From Amyelois transitella (taxonomy: Eukaryota > Arthropoda > Insecta > Lepidoptera > Pyralidae), in assembly GCF_032362555.1 (NCBI RefSeq), contig NC_083535.1:310001-374000 (forward strand): a stretch of 64,000 bases of DNA, given 5' to 3'. Position numbers and translations under genes: made by a program. A model generated the notes under the pieces. The model did not search any database. It was not told where the DNA came from and was given only the letters and a program-made list of their open reading frames with translations. Below, one piece after another: positions 54,230 through 64,000 of the stretch; position 1 is the first letter of the stretch; each line of letters opens with the position of its first letter.

Positions 54230-54365
54230 TAGTATAGCACGCGCGACGCCAATTTTGCGCTAAAAAACTACAACTGTTCCTCATTTTATTATGACATGAA
54301 ACGGGACAGCGATATTTTTCGCGCGATATAAGCTGATTCACGCGTGTCATGGCGGTCACAGTTTT
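54230..54365. repeat. GC-rich palindromic repeat remnant
   Basis: 'agcacgcgcgacgcc', 'gggacagcgatatttttcgc' and 'attcacgcgtgtcat' resemble the block at 6,240-6,365. It is likely a MITE relative; ends not defined. Confidence 0.4.
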
Positions 54366-54639
54366 TGACTGGGTCAAACACACACAAGGTCTGGGTCAAA
54401 GACACAATCCAGGATTTTATTTATCATTATGGGACAATTCATAACACTTAACAATTGTCAAATCTTTTGGTGTCACAACATTGGTTGACGTCAAATAAAC
54501 TACTTAAAGCATTCTAAAAGAAAATCTCGCAGGTGGCGCGACTCAATTATTTTACCAATATGAAGAAAACAACTGCTTCCCCGTAAATGACATAATTTGG
54601 TCACACGTCCGTATATATGAACAAAAGTATCACTAAAAC

Positions 54640-54822
54640 TTGGGATTCTTTTTTTAGGCGATGGTCTTGCAACCAAGAAACAAAATAGTGATAACTATTT
54701 GAATCTCAATTCTATCATTAAGCTTAATAGCTGAACGTGGCCTATCAGTCTTTTCAAGACTGTTAGTTCTGTCTACTCCACAAGGGATATAGACATGACC
54801 ATATGTATGTATGTATGTGTTA
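54640..54822 (+). mobile_element. Alpha element, 5'-truncated
   Basis: 'cttgggattctttttttagg' to the TATG tail; ends ~70 bp upstream of the TATA box of cluster gene 4. Confidence 0.87.
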
Positions 54823-54890
54823 CTAAAAATCCAAAAAAGCGATCGGCCATTGCACAACCTTGCAGGTGGCATGAACTGCAACAGATTAGT

Positions 54891-54900
54891 TATATAAAAG
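54891..54900 (+). promoter_or_regulatory. TATA box of cluster gene 4
   Basis: TATATAAAAG, ~30 bp before 'actgtttcaacgacacgac'. That places the start site near 54,920 and gives a ~100 nt leader to the ATG at 55,023. Confidence 0.55.
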
Positions 54901-55022
54901 TACAGCACCAGACTGTTTCAACGACACGACGGACAAAGCTTTGTATTGTGCTATAATTATTCTGTAAGTGGGTGCGAGCGACGTGTCAGTGAAAGACATT
55001 AAGTACGCAACAATCAAAGGAA

Positions 55023-56023
55023 ATGATGGTAAGCCAAAAATCTTCGTGAAAATACTTAGAAATAATAAAAAAAATTATCCGTAAGTATTGTACGCGTGGA
55101 AACTAGTTTTTTTTTTTATGTCTCAGGTTGTAAACGACGTACTTATCAAGATGATATTGCCTGTGTTTAAGTTAGAAGTAGGCTCTGTAAAACTAAAAAT
55201 AAATAACATTAATTCTTGTGAATATTTTTTATTATGCACTATGCGTTTTATTATACACAACGCTAGGTCCCTTTTTGTTGATAAATTTTGTACTTCCTCA
55301 TATTATTTCGATTATCTAGGAAGTATTCCTTTTTTTCAGAATAAACTAGCGTTGTTTGCATTTTGCGCAATAATAAAATCAAGCGTACAATCCATCGTCG
55401 GCGTCACTTACAGGGACAAATTTGATTTCGAAGAGCGCTACAGAGACCCCAACGAATGCAACCCCTTCTACTGGCACCCCCTTCATTTGCCCGAAAGATG
55501 TGCTGAGTTGTTCGAGCGAACCATCAGGTCCAAGGTCGGAGCCCACGGACCCGTCAGGATTATGACGAAGAAACAAAAAAGTATAAAACGAAAGTCGTAC
55601 AAATCCAAATCTTTTGAAAATTTATGGCCTTCCCCTCCAGAAGTTCAACCAATAGTGTACGAAATAAATGAAATGATTAATGAAAGAGTACGGGACCCTA
55701 GCAGTCCGTATGAGCAAATGATGGATAACCTGAGACAGGACATCAGCTACCTACCCTCGGCACCAAAAGTCACTTTCTTCCCCGGACTAGGCCCAGTAGC
55801 CTTATACCAACAACCTATCTCCAAAACAAGTAAAGCAATGATAGAGAATATAGCTAAAATATACGGGAAAAATAATCGAAGGCAAAACTCATATTATCCA
55901 TATGGCCAAGCCGGGCCTTACCTTGAGATTGAGGAATCTGGCAGCGCTAGTGATAACAAAAATAAAACGGCAACTCCTGAAGAAACTGAAAAAAGTGACA
56001 TCGCAATGTACATCGACCACTAA
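55023..56023 (+). CDS. Secreted protein with CNPxYWxP motif, gene 4 of the cluster
   Basis: The first coding exon is just ATG ATG (55,023-55,028, then GTAAGC). Exon 2 starts at 55,340 after a strong acceptor (cctttttttcag|AATAAA), in phase 0, for 229 aa. Joining makes a proper signal peptide, MMNKLALFAFCAIIKSSVQS. A longer reading back to 55,088 within the intron lacks this and is rejected. Residues ~39-55 are NECNPFYWHPLHLPERC, shared with genes 5 and 6. The remainder is basic, then polar, with PSAPKVTFFPGLGPVALYQQ and an acidic tail; it has no further Cys after the motif. No family recognised. AATAAA at 56,200. Confidence 0.8.
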
Positions 56024-56478
56024 AACCCATATTTATTAGAGCAGCCATAATCGAACATACTCGAAATAAGTAGGATATAATTTCACAGTACCTAATCTAA
56101 ATAATAGTATAAAAATAATTATCATAATGTTAGTATAAAAGAAATAACAATTATAGAAGATAACTCGTAACACGAACAGCAACAAAAATTTTATCTTATA
56201 ATAAAATTCTAATAATGGACTGGTTTCCGATTCAGATAAAATTATATAAATAATATAAAAAATATAATTATATAAAAATTATATATTAATTCTTCATATT
56301 CTCACTTGAGCGAACCAGTGTTTATAAGCACACAATTATGCTGGCATAACAGTTAGGTAATCCATTTTGATTTCAATGAGTACCATTGTGGCAAGCAGCT
56401 GTAACATCAGTTGAAAGTAAAGATTCAGTTTTGAAAAAGTTAGCTCACAGTTGATTAGAACTTTCAAAAGGCAACACT

Positions 56479-57163
56479 ATGCGTACTATTTATGAGGTGA
56501 GTTTTTTATTTTACGAATTTTGAAGCCATCATCTTCTTACTTTTTCTTAACTTAATAATAATAATTTAAAAAAATTTACAATAGCAGTGGGTAGTTGACC
56601 ATAATTGTCCTCATAATGGACAAAGCCATATTGAAGTATAGTGGAATCAAAATACCGCGGGAAAAATTAACACTGCTATCGATCTAAGTGCTCTGAAAGA
56701 TAATAATTTAAAAGTGCCTAGTTTAGATTATGAAGATATGAATTTGGTTAAAACTATAAAATGTACCTAGATCATTATAATTCATTGATGACTGAATTTC
56801 AAAAGTATGTTAAATTAATTGTCTGATTAATATGTCCCAATATTCCTATGCATTTAATTTCCCAAAAACTACCTTTAGAGTATTCTATTGTCAAATGCTA
56901 TAATTACTTATTTCAAGGTGTGCCTCTTTTTTGTCACTGTGGGCTTCACGTCCTGCACCATTGGTGGCTCGAATTACATGGAATCTTCAAATCTGAAGCT
57001 CAGGGAGGCCAACAACAACGACTGCAATCCCCTCTACTGGTACCCAAGACATATTCCTGAACATTGCTTGGTAAAGAATCCAGTACCGCCTCCTCCTCAG
57101 CCCATTCCAATTCCCATACCAGTCCAGATGCCGCCCGTTGGTGTTCCATATCTATCGCCTTAA
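56479..57163 (+). CDS. Secreted short proline-rich protein, gene 5 of the cluster
   Basis: A six-codon first exon 56,479-56,496 (MRTIYE|GTGAGT) joins exon 2 at 56,918 (atttcaag|GTGTGC) in phase 0, giving 87 aa. The signal peptide spans the junction (IYEVCLFFVTVGFTSC). Then comes NDCNPLYWYPRHIPEHC and a proline stretch PIPIPIPVQMPPVGVPYLSP, then stop. It is nearly the same as the first ~85 residues of gene 6, including the upstream region, but ends where gene 6 continues for another ~195 residues. It is either a truncated duplicate or a short form that works on its own. AATAAA at 57,305. Confidence 0.8.
56585..56770 (+). other. Open stretch with one in-frame stop in the intron of cluster gene 5
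   Basis: One frame reads QWVVDHNCPHNGQSHIEV, a TAG, then WNQNTAGKINTAIDLSALKD... to a second TAG, about 60 codons in all. There is no splice support and no domain I recognise; possibly a decayed exon or gene fragment. Confidence 0.3.
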
Positions 57164-57705
57164 GAAAAAATATATTTAGAATAATATTATAAAATTATGT
57201 TTAGAATATTTGTGTTTATTTAGAAAAAATAAGCAAAAACGCTCCATGCAAACGTTTTACTTGAAGACTTAGAAATCAAAAGAATGTAATTTAACGTTAA
57301 TCGTAATAAAATAAAAATTCATATTTCAGCGTAAATAACTGTCTTAGAAATGTTTAAAACGAAATATCTATATTATAAGAATATTAGGTAGATCCGCGGA
57401 TGGTTCTATATTTGATTCCAATAATTTGCCGAACGTTTCCGACTAAAACCCTTCAGATATATGCTTCCACTATCAACTTAAATGATTTCGCAACATTCCC
57501 ACACGAGCAGACTCCAAGCAACAACCTCTTTTCATAAGCACACAAAACCCAAACACGATCACATAATGCCAGTGTAACACTTACCTAATGTATTTCTGTT
57601 TCAATGAGGGCATTGTGAGTAAGCAGGTGTTGTTCAGTTGATAGTAGAAATGAAATTTTGAAATATTTGGCTCACACTTGATTGGTCATTTCAAAGGGCA
57701 ACACC

Positions 57706-60680
57706 ATGCGGACTTGTTATAAGGTAAGTCTATTTATTCATTTTTTCTTTATTGTAACAATTACAATTTGTTAAGTACAATAGGCGGACTTAATGCTAAT
57801 AGCATTATCTAACAGTCTACCGTTGGGTTAAGCAGAGAACCTTTGTGTGGGTGATAATAATAATGTATAATGAACATACTTACTATACTATACATACTAT
57901 CAACCTATACTTAATATATATATACTTATAAACTATACTAAACAAACATATATTTATATATGCGACAAAATCTACAACAACAACTCTGTTGTTGATTTGT
58001 TGACGACAGAGTTGTTGTTGTAGATTTTGTCGTCATCACTTCTTACTTTTTCTTAAAAGTTGTCCACTGTCATATGTATAACATCACTTGGATTTGCAAT
58101 TGACTCTCCGCATCTCTCCTTTACGATACATACAACTTGGGGTTTTTAAAAGCAAGAGTGAATAGGCTTTATTTGATCTTACGTGCACCACCTTAGGCCT
58201 CGTCTTGCTTACCACCAGGCAGATAGAGGTCAAACGCACTCAAATTATTATTTAATAAAAATAACCAATATTTCTTATGAATTAATAGTCTAAATGATTT
58301 ATAATACCTATAGTAATTTAATTGTTTTCAATTTGGAAATAGAGCTGACTACTAGAAAGATAATATTTTAATGAACTTAGGTTAAGATTATAGGCACATT
58401 TGGTGATTAGTTATGTGTACTTAAATTATCTTTTGAACCAAAGACATCACGGAATCTTATTCGACATAAAAATTGGAAGTTATTCATAATACTTAACATT
58501 TTTATATTAATTATTTTTTGGCGTATTCATTTCGTGAGCTATTACTAAGCAAGGAGTATTTCTCGATATTTTAATACTCTTATTTTTTCTATGTTCATCT
58601 TTAAAATTAGAGTAAATCTCTCATTATTTTCATCTCAACATTAGTTATCTAGTTTTGTGCTAATTTTTGTCCCAGCATTAAGTAATTAATCAAGATTCAC
58701 ATTAAGAAATCATTAGAGCGCTTGTAGACGTCCGTTTTTTTCACCGGATAACGGACCGTGAATAAACGGCTATCCTTGTATACATATTTTTTTTACCGGA
58801 TGGATGGACTGCCGTCTATATGCGTTAGTTTTGAACTGGTAGTCAGAGATTACACATGTGTGAAATGTCGAATAATAAGAAAAAAAAACTCGAATTGGCC
58901 TACTGTTTGTACAAGAAGAAACAAAAAGAAATAGAAAAACGTAAAAGGTCATCGTGGGTGCATCCTATATTATTGGAAAGGGAAAAATATGGTGCATTTC
59001 AAACTCTTTTTACGCAGTTGGAAGAAGATGAAACTAAATTTTACAATTATTTTCGGATGAAGAAAGAAACCTTTCAACTATTATTAACAGCCATATATGA
59101 TAAAATAAGACACGAGGATACTGACATGCGTAAATCTATTTCCCCGGCAGAGAGATTAGCCGTTACGATAAGGTATGTTAAAGAGATGTTCAATTTCAAA
59201 TTATAGAAAAGGGGATTGATTACCTGTATTAATTAAAACAAAATTTAGTAGGTAGTAATATATTATACTCAAAAAAGAAATTAAGGAGTTTTAGAAAAAT
59301 CGAAATCGTAATCAGGCGATGTGATGGAACTTAATTCAGTAATAATTGAAGATTGGGAATCATCTTGCTGCATGAGTTCTTGAGGCATCCTGGATGTGGA
59401 TGGACAAATTTCTCTCCAAGCGGCAAAACTCGACTGTCTATTTTTATAGCACTCTTGGGTTTTGTCCCACAGTACAGGCCTATTTTCAACCAAACTTATT
59501 AACAATTCCATGTCAATATTACCCATTTTTAAAAGAACGCAGGTAGACGGCACTCAATTAACAGAAAACAGGCAATACGTCCGGCAGCGTCAACACGCAC
59601 CAATACACTGGCGTGGATGACCGCCATTTCTTACACCGGACCGGTGTCCGTCGCGCCGAGGGGAAGGGGTGGTGCATCCGGCGTAAATTGTTCGCCGGAC
59701 CGATGTCCGGTGCATGTACACACATTCATTATAATTCATACACCACCGCGAATCCGGCAAAAAACACGGTCCGTTATCCGGTGAAAAAAACGGACGTCTA
59801 CAAGCGCTCTTAGGCTTAAAATGACAAATGCTGTTATTATTTCAAGGTGTTCCTCTTTTCGTTCGTTATTGGCATCACGTCCTGTAGCATTGCCGGCGTG
59901 AATTACATCGACATGACAACTGCGAAGTCCACCAAGACCAAAAACGACGAGTGCAACCCCCTCTACTGGTACCCCAGACACATGCCAGACCACTGCTACG
60001 TTAAGGATCCAGCGCCACTTCTTCCACAGCCCATTCCCATTCCAATACCAGTTCAAATGCCGCCCGTTGCTGTTCCATACCCCCCACCCCAACCGTATCC
60101 TTACCTCCCAATGCCTTTATCCCAGCCTGTTCCTTGGGGATCACCATCTATACCCATGGCCCCACAACCTATGGGATATCCACAAATACCTTGGGCCCCT
60201 CCATCAATGCCTACGGTTCCTCAACAATTCCCTGTAATACCACCACAAACGAACCCAACAAACAGCAGCTGCTTCTGCCCACCATGTTTAGTACCAGGCA
60301 TTCTGTTCCCACCCCCACCAGTGCCGACTGACCCTTGCCAATGTCCCCCGTGTCCACCTTGCCCTCCTCCCCCTCTGATTTACCCCCAGGAAATACCATA
60401 CGGCATACCCCTTAACCCCACCCTACCTATGCTACCCCAATCAGCGTTATCTTATTTACCTCCTGCACGTCCCCCACTTCCCCCACCTATAATGCCAGCT
60501 CCTGTACCCAATGTGGGAATGGTTCCTGGCATACCAGGAATAGTAAGCAAAGACGGAGGAATTAATGTGCTCCCCTTCTCCGACGCGTACGCAGATATAC
60601 TTGAAAAACACAAGAACAAGCAGTTTAGGAGAAAATATAGCAAACTAATTAAGGATTATGAAAGGAAGCGACGGTATTAA
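57706..60680 (+). CDS. Secreted proline-rich protein with CxCPPC motifs, gene 6 of the cluster
   Basis: A six-codon first exon 57,706-57,723 (MRTCYK|GTAAGT) joins exon 2 59,847-60,680 in phase 0 for 283 aa. The start reads MRTCYKVFLFSFVIGITSCS, a signal peptide. Next come DECNPLYWYPRHMPDHC, the proline run PIPIPIPVQMPP shared with gene 5, and a long P-rich region (P, M, Y, Q). It contains SCFCPPC (~150) and PCQCPPCPPCPPPP (~170), metal- or disulfide-type Cys clusters. The C-terminus is basic (KNKQFRRKYSKLIKDYERKR). The 2.1 kb intron holds a Harbinger-type element ending 35 bp before the acceptor. I do not recognise the family; the composition suits an extracellular structural or matrix protein, which is inference only. 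Confidence 0.82.
57755..57850 (-). repeat. LINE-like 3' fragment
   Basis: 'gtacaataggcggacttaat' followed by 'gcattatctaacagtctacc' resembles the 3' fragment near 44,270-44,350. Its class is from memory. Confidence 0.4.
57963..58032. repeat. Perfect 27 bp inverted repeat with 16 nt loop
   Basis: Arms 57,963-57,989 and 58,006-58,032 are exact reverse complements (left arm starts CGACAAAATCTACAACAACA). Confidence 0.95.
58856..59206 (+). pseudogene. Harbinger transposase, N-terminal fragment
   Basis: 116 codons. SSWVHPILLEREKYGAFQTL, KFYNYFRMKKETFQLLL and SPAERLAVTIRY match the region before the DDE nuclease domain in HARBI1-type proteins. The reading then diverges into a short tail and stops, so the catalytic residues are absent. 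Confidence 0.8.
59281..59553 (-). pseudogene. Harbinger-associated MADF protein, N-terminal fragment
   Basis: 90 codons. DMELLISLVENRPVLWDKTQ and SFAAWREIC are the first helices of a MADF DNA-binding domain. The second half is replaced by a polar tail, so the domain is incomplete. Confidence 0.7.
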
Positions 60681-60699
60681 GTTTAATAATTTAAGTTTT

Positions 60700-63600
60700 G
60701 TACTTTTCTATTTATTTAATGTATATTGCGTACATTCTAGAATTCATTTTATTAAGCTTAGTCTGAATCAATCTAGCAACATATTTTGAACTAGTTGTAC
60801 GTTCTTTAGGATGACAATCTGAATCCTAAAATATGTAAATAGAATTGCAAAAAAATATGAACTTGTAAAAGTACTATATGTACTTAGCTACACTTCTATT
60901 TTTTATAGAAACGAAATAATGGGTTTACCGATACCAAGCTAGGTTAAATTGATTAAGAATACGGAAATCTAAATATTTATTCAGAACTCCATAACTTTTT
61001 TAAATGTTATGTTAGGAAACGATTTTAATATAATCAAAAACAACTTTATATGTATTGCTTTTATTAAATTTCACTCCATATAAAGGACAATACAGTGGAT
61101 GAACTACATATAAGCGTATGCCCATAAAAATAAAAGTGACATGAAAATTGCTAACAAGTTATAAGTCTTTAATATTAACGACAAAAGGATCATTTAATAA
61201 AACAGATTTTTACTTATGTGTAAATTGCTAAATGAGCATGCTATACTTAAACATCATTTTTAATTGCTTTACAAGAACAATAAAAAGACACAATTGATCT
61301 AATTAAATTCAGGTTAATGAATATCAAAAACATGCCTTCAAAATAACTTCAATATTTATATAAATCCCATTTAACAACACCATTGAAGAATTTAATTTAA
61401 CTTGTAATAAAACTACTGTAAATATTCTTTATCTACAAGTAAACATTATTATAATACTAACGCTTAACAGTAATTTATTAAACTGATTAAATATTACTTA
61501 TTTTATAAATTGGACGGAATATCTGAAGGGTTTTAATATTTACATTTAACTTCTAAAGTGTCTACATATACTTAACAACCTATAGCTAATTATTAGTATA
61601 ATTAAGTATAATTTATAAAGCTTACTATAATTTATTTTAATTGTAAGATTTTATAAAATTTTAATACGGTATTTATTCTTACGACTTGTGATACGAATGT
61701 TGAAACATAAAAATACAACGAGAACCTTTATTATATAAATAAGGTGTAATTATTTATTAAGGGCGAATATGAAATCTAGTTTTTTTTTATTGTATAAAGT
61801 TCATTTTAATCAAATAAAAGAAGAAATTTTAAATAAAGTATGGATTATTATTTATTTGATATATTCTCTTATTTTCATAAATTTCGTTTAAGTGTGTGAT
61901 ACGGTTTGAGCATTTTCAATATCACGGTGTTAAAATGTATTATTGACAAGTTTGAATTTTAAAAAATCATATGAATTAAAATTTAATCTCTTAACCTGAA
62001 TACTATACTAATTGTGTTATCAGAACACGTTTACTAACACTAATTAAATAATCATTAAGTACAATACTGCCGCAGTCCGTAGACTAAAAGAAACGTAATT
62101 AAATACCACGTCCACACCTTGATTCCTTTGTTCTGTTCTACATTTTTTCGGTACAATAAATAATTAAATTTGAACATGAAGATATAACGTGGATTACTCC
62201 TGTCAATGTCCTATAGTATTCTGATTGATACTGATACTACTGATATTCATTTACATTACAGTTGTTTGCATTCATGTTTCCTCACGATATTCTCCTCTCT
62301 CCATGAGGACATCTTTTGAACTACTTTTATTAACTGTACCAAAAAATTATTATTCATCACGGATTTCAGTGAAAATGTGATGATGATGTGTAAAATAAAT
62401 AACAAAAAAATCTTTATCTACAAGCTATTATTGTGATTATTCTATGTGATCATACTTTAACCTTAAACCAAGAAAATAATATTAAGTTACTTAACTAATG
62501 GAATGTCTTGTATGGACGGTTTCGTAATAATTAAGATAAATCTATCATTTACTTCTAATTATATAAACAAAACTTTTACATTTATTAAACTTGGTTTTTT
62601 AAATCACCAAAGTATTTCAACCCCTGAACAGAATTTGCAGGTAACCACATAAATCATTATCTAGTTTTTTTCAGTGTTATACTATGGTAAGTTCAGTGTC
62701 TTTTTTTCTTAAGCATCCTAACGCTATACATACTTGAATCTTAAAAAATCCAGCCGCAAGTGGCTTTCGATCCTCTTTATCTCAAAAACCGACGGTGCTT
62801 GTCGACAATAAAAGAAAACCAGCGACCTCTTTCACTTTTTTTCTGTTCATTCTAGTTCGATCTTCACAAAAAATAACTTTGATTAACTCCCAGACTTCCA
62901 GCGCTCCTCCTGAACTGCAATGCCAATTTAACACGAGTAGGTACCTCGTTGTTCTCCACGCAAAATCAATTTGACTAACATAATTAATGTCTGGCTCAAA
63001 TAACATAATTATTTGCGGAAATTTACTCTACGTTATGAAATATCGTTAAAATGTGCATTGTGCCTCGTGGATATTGCATTATATGGAAAATTAATAATAA
63101 AGTTGCTTTTCATTAATATGAGGTTATATATATTCAAAATAGTAAAGGATTCGTTAAGGTTTATGCCATAGAAATCGATATAATATGGACTGTTCAATTT
63201 CTATGGCTATTATCTTGCACAATTAGTCAACAAAGTTGTAAAAATTAGTTATCCGTGTTGGTAAGTGATTGGATCGTGTCAAGTGGAAAAAAGTAGTCTT
63301 TATGTACCCCTCCGGCATAAACGAGTTATTATATGTACCGTACGTGATTATGTGTAGGAAAATTATGATTTTTCTGTGCCTTCAAAGTATAAGGTAAGTA
63401 TTTAAGGATTGTCTTAACAATAAAAATGATAATAACATACCTAAAATCATGTAAAGACTAACCTCAAAAGACTTACTTCCAAAAAGAGAGTAGTGAATGT
63501 AGATGAAACGAAAGAAGTATACAGGGTTTATCGCAAATGAAAAGATACAGCCTCCGCGTACGCCTCTTTCATGTGTGATTTCTGGAATTCCCAGTAAAGC

Positions 63601-64000
63601 CAGCCAGCAGACAACAGTAAGTGAATGAATGTGACCGATGCACAAGTCCAGTAATTCGATTTACGCTCACAACATTCATGCCGCCGAATTCCTGGCTGTG
63701 ATAATGACGAATATTTCACTAATTGCAATGGTTGTATTAACGGACATACATATAGCTAGATACCGCAAATGAATAACAGCGAAATTGGAATATATTTAAA
63801 TCGTAAAGTCTACGTTGGAAGGGACAATCGTAGATTGACCAAGGTACGAATCTTGAGAGTCCTGGCGAGGGATACGATAAAGAATACCCAAAAGCTTGCA
63901 TCAAAGCAAGGATCACAAGTAGAAAATGTAATGTTTACCCACCTCTCCGGGAAAGAGTCATGTTCACATCTATGTATGAAAATAATTGTTATATAAAATT
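60700..64000. other. AT-rich right end with no supported gene
   Basis: Long AT-rich 3' flank of cluster gene 6 (possible AATAAA at 61,129), then unique AT-rich sequence. Open frames at 62,782-63,006 and 63,382-63,728 (minus) show no domain. Decayed LINE tails occupy the end. Confidence 0.55.
63262..63975 (+). mobile_element. Decayed LINE 3' remnants
   Basis: Three blocks echo the LINE tail: ~63,270-63,345 (gtgtcaagtggaaaaaagta), ~63,480-63,590 (gagagtagtgaatgtagatg) and ~63,830-63,975 (cacctctccgggaaagag). They are too diverged to say whether they are one or several insertions. Confidence 0.55.

Larger units (their letters stand above)
58716..59809 (+). mobile_element. PIF/Harbinger transposon, deletion derivative
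   Basis: The 45 bp terminal inverted repeats at 58,716-58,760 and 59,765-59,809 are identical (GAGCGCTTGTAGACGTCCG...). TTA flanks each side (58,713-58,715 and 59,810-59,812), the 3 bp TSD of this superfamily. Two truncated, convergent ORFs sit inside: a transposase N-terminus (plus) and a MADF-domain protein N-terminus (minus), the two genes of full Harbinger elements. The centre is deleted. The TIR identity suggests a fairly recent insertion in the intron of cluster gene 6. Confidence 0.9.

Noticed and set aside
55088..55339. Long N-terminal extension of cluster gene 4 starting MYAWKLVFFFMSQVV
   Set aside because: It is intron sequence: a strong acceptor lies at 55,339, and splicing from ATGATG at 55,028 gives a standard signal peptide.
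1..64000. CRISPR array, bacterial operon or prophage
   Set aside because: Spliced genes, SINEs and LINE tails show a eukaryotic chromosome; no spaced direct-repeat array is present.

Overview
This is a eukaryotic, intron-rich, AT-rich window. The protein families (an insect flight-muscle flightin gene, a V-ATPase subunit a gene) and the interspersed repeats point to a moth or butterfly (Lepidoptera, probably Ditrysia). The repeats are tRNA-derived SINEs, LINE 3' ends with TATG tails, and short repeats ending in the 'cgcggacgaagtcgcggg' motif. The species cannot be named from the sequence alone.

Layout. (1) 200-11,803, minus strand: a divergent V-ATPase V0 subunit a gene. Fourteen coding exons were rebuilt by splice phase; the last exon lies beyond the left edge. 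Nearly every intron is filled with retroelement copies, and intron 5 carries a P-element-like THAP transposon relic. (2) 15,395-26,545, plus strand: a two-exon gene for a charged coiled-coil protein of 255 aa with a 9.7 kb intron, tentatively myofilin-like. A spliced 5' UTR exon is likely, with a candidate TATA box at 13,222. (3) 26.5-40.6 kb: a repeat-dominated interval with no gene I can support. (4) 40,742-41,324: flightin, two exons, 157 aa. (5) 41.9-48.3 kb: another interval with no gene. (6) 48.3-60.7 kb: six consecutive plus-strand two-exon genes for small secreted proteins. Three share a C-N-P-x-Y-W-x-P-x(3)-P-x-x-C motif and a first coding exon of only 2-6 codons; the last two are a clear tandem duplicate pair. 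Their introns hold a hAT-type and a PIF/Harbinger-type element with intact target-site duplications. (7) 60.7-64 kb: AT-rich sequence with LINE remnants only.

Two repeat families dominate. One is the 3' end of a non-LTR retrotransposon coding for a GRPRRTYLDQI-type C-terminus. The other is a ~260 bp non-autonomous element, called 'alpha' here, that starts with a GTGCCG...CGGCAC hairpin. They share a related ~45 bp 3' tail ending in (TATG)n, and individual copies show 10-13 bp target-site duplications. This suggests alpha is mobilised by the LINE machinery. For alpha copies, '+' means hairpin first and TATG tail last on the given strand.

The genes do not form an obvious pathway. The coiled-coil gene and flightin may both be thick-filament proteins. 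The six secreted-protein genes look like a locally expanded, fast-changing family of unknown function.
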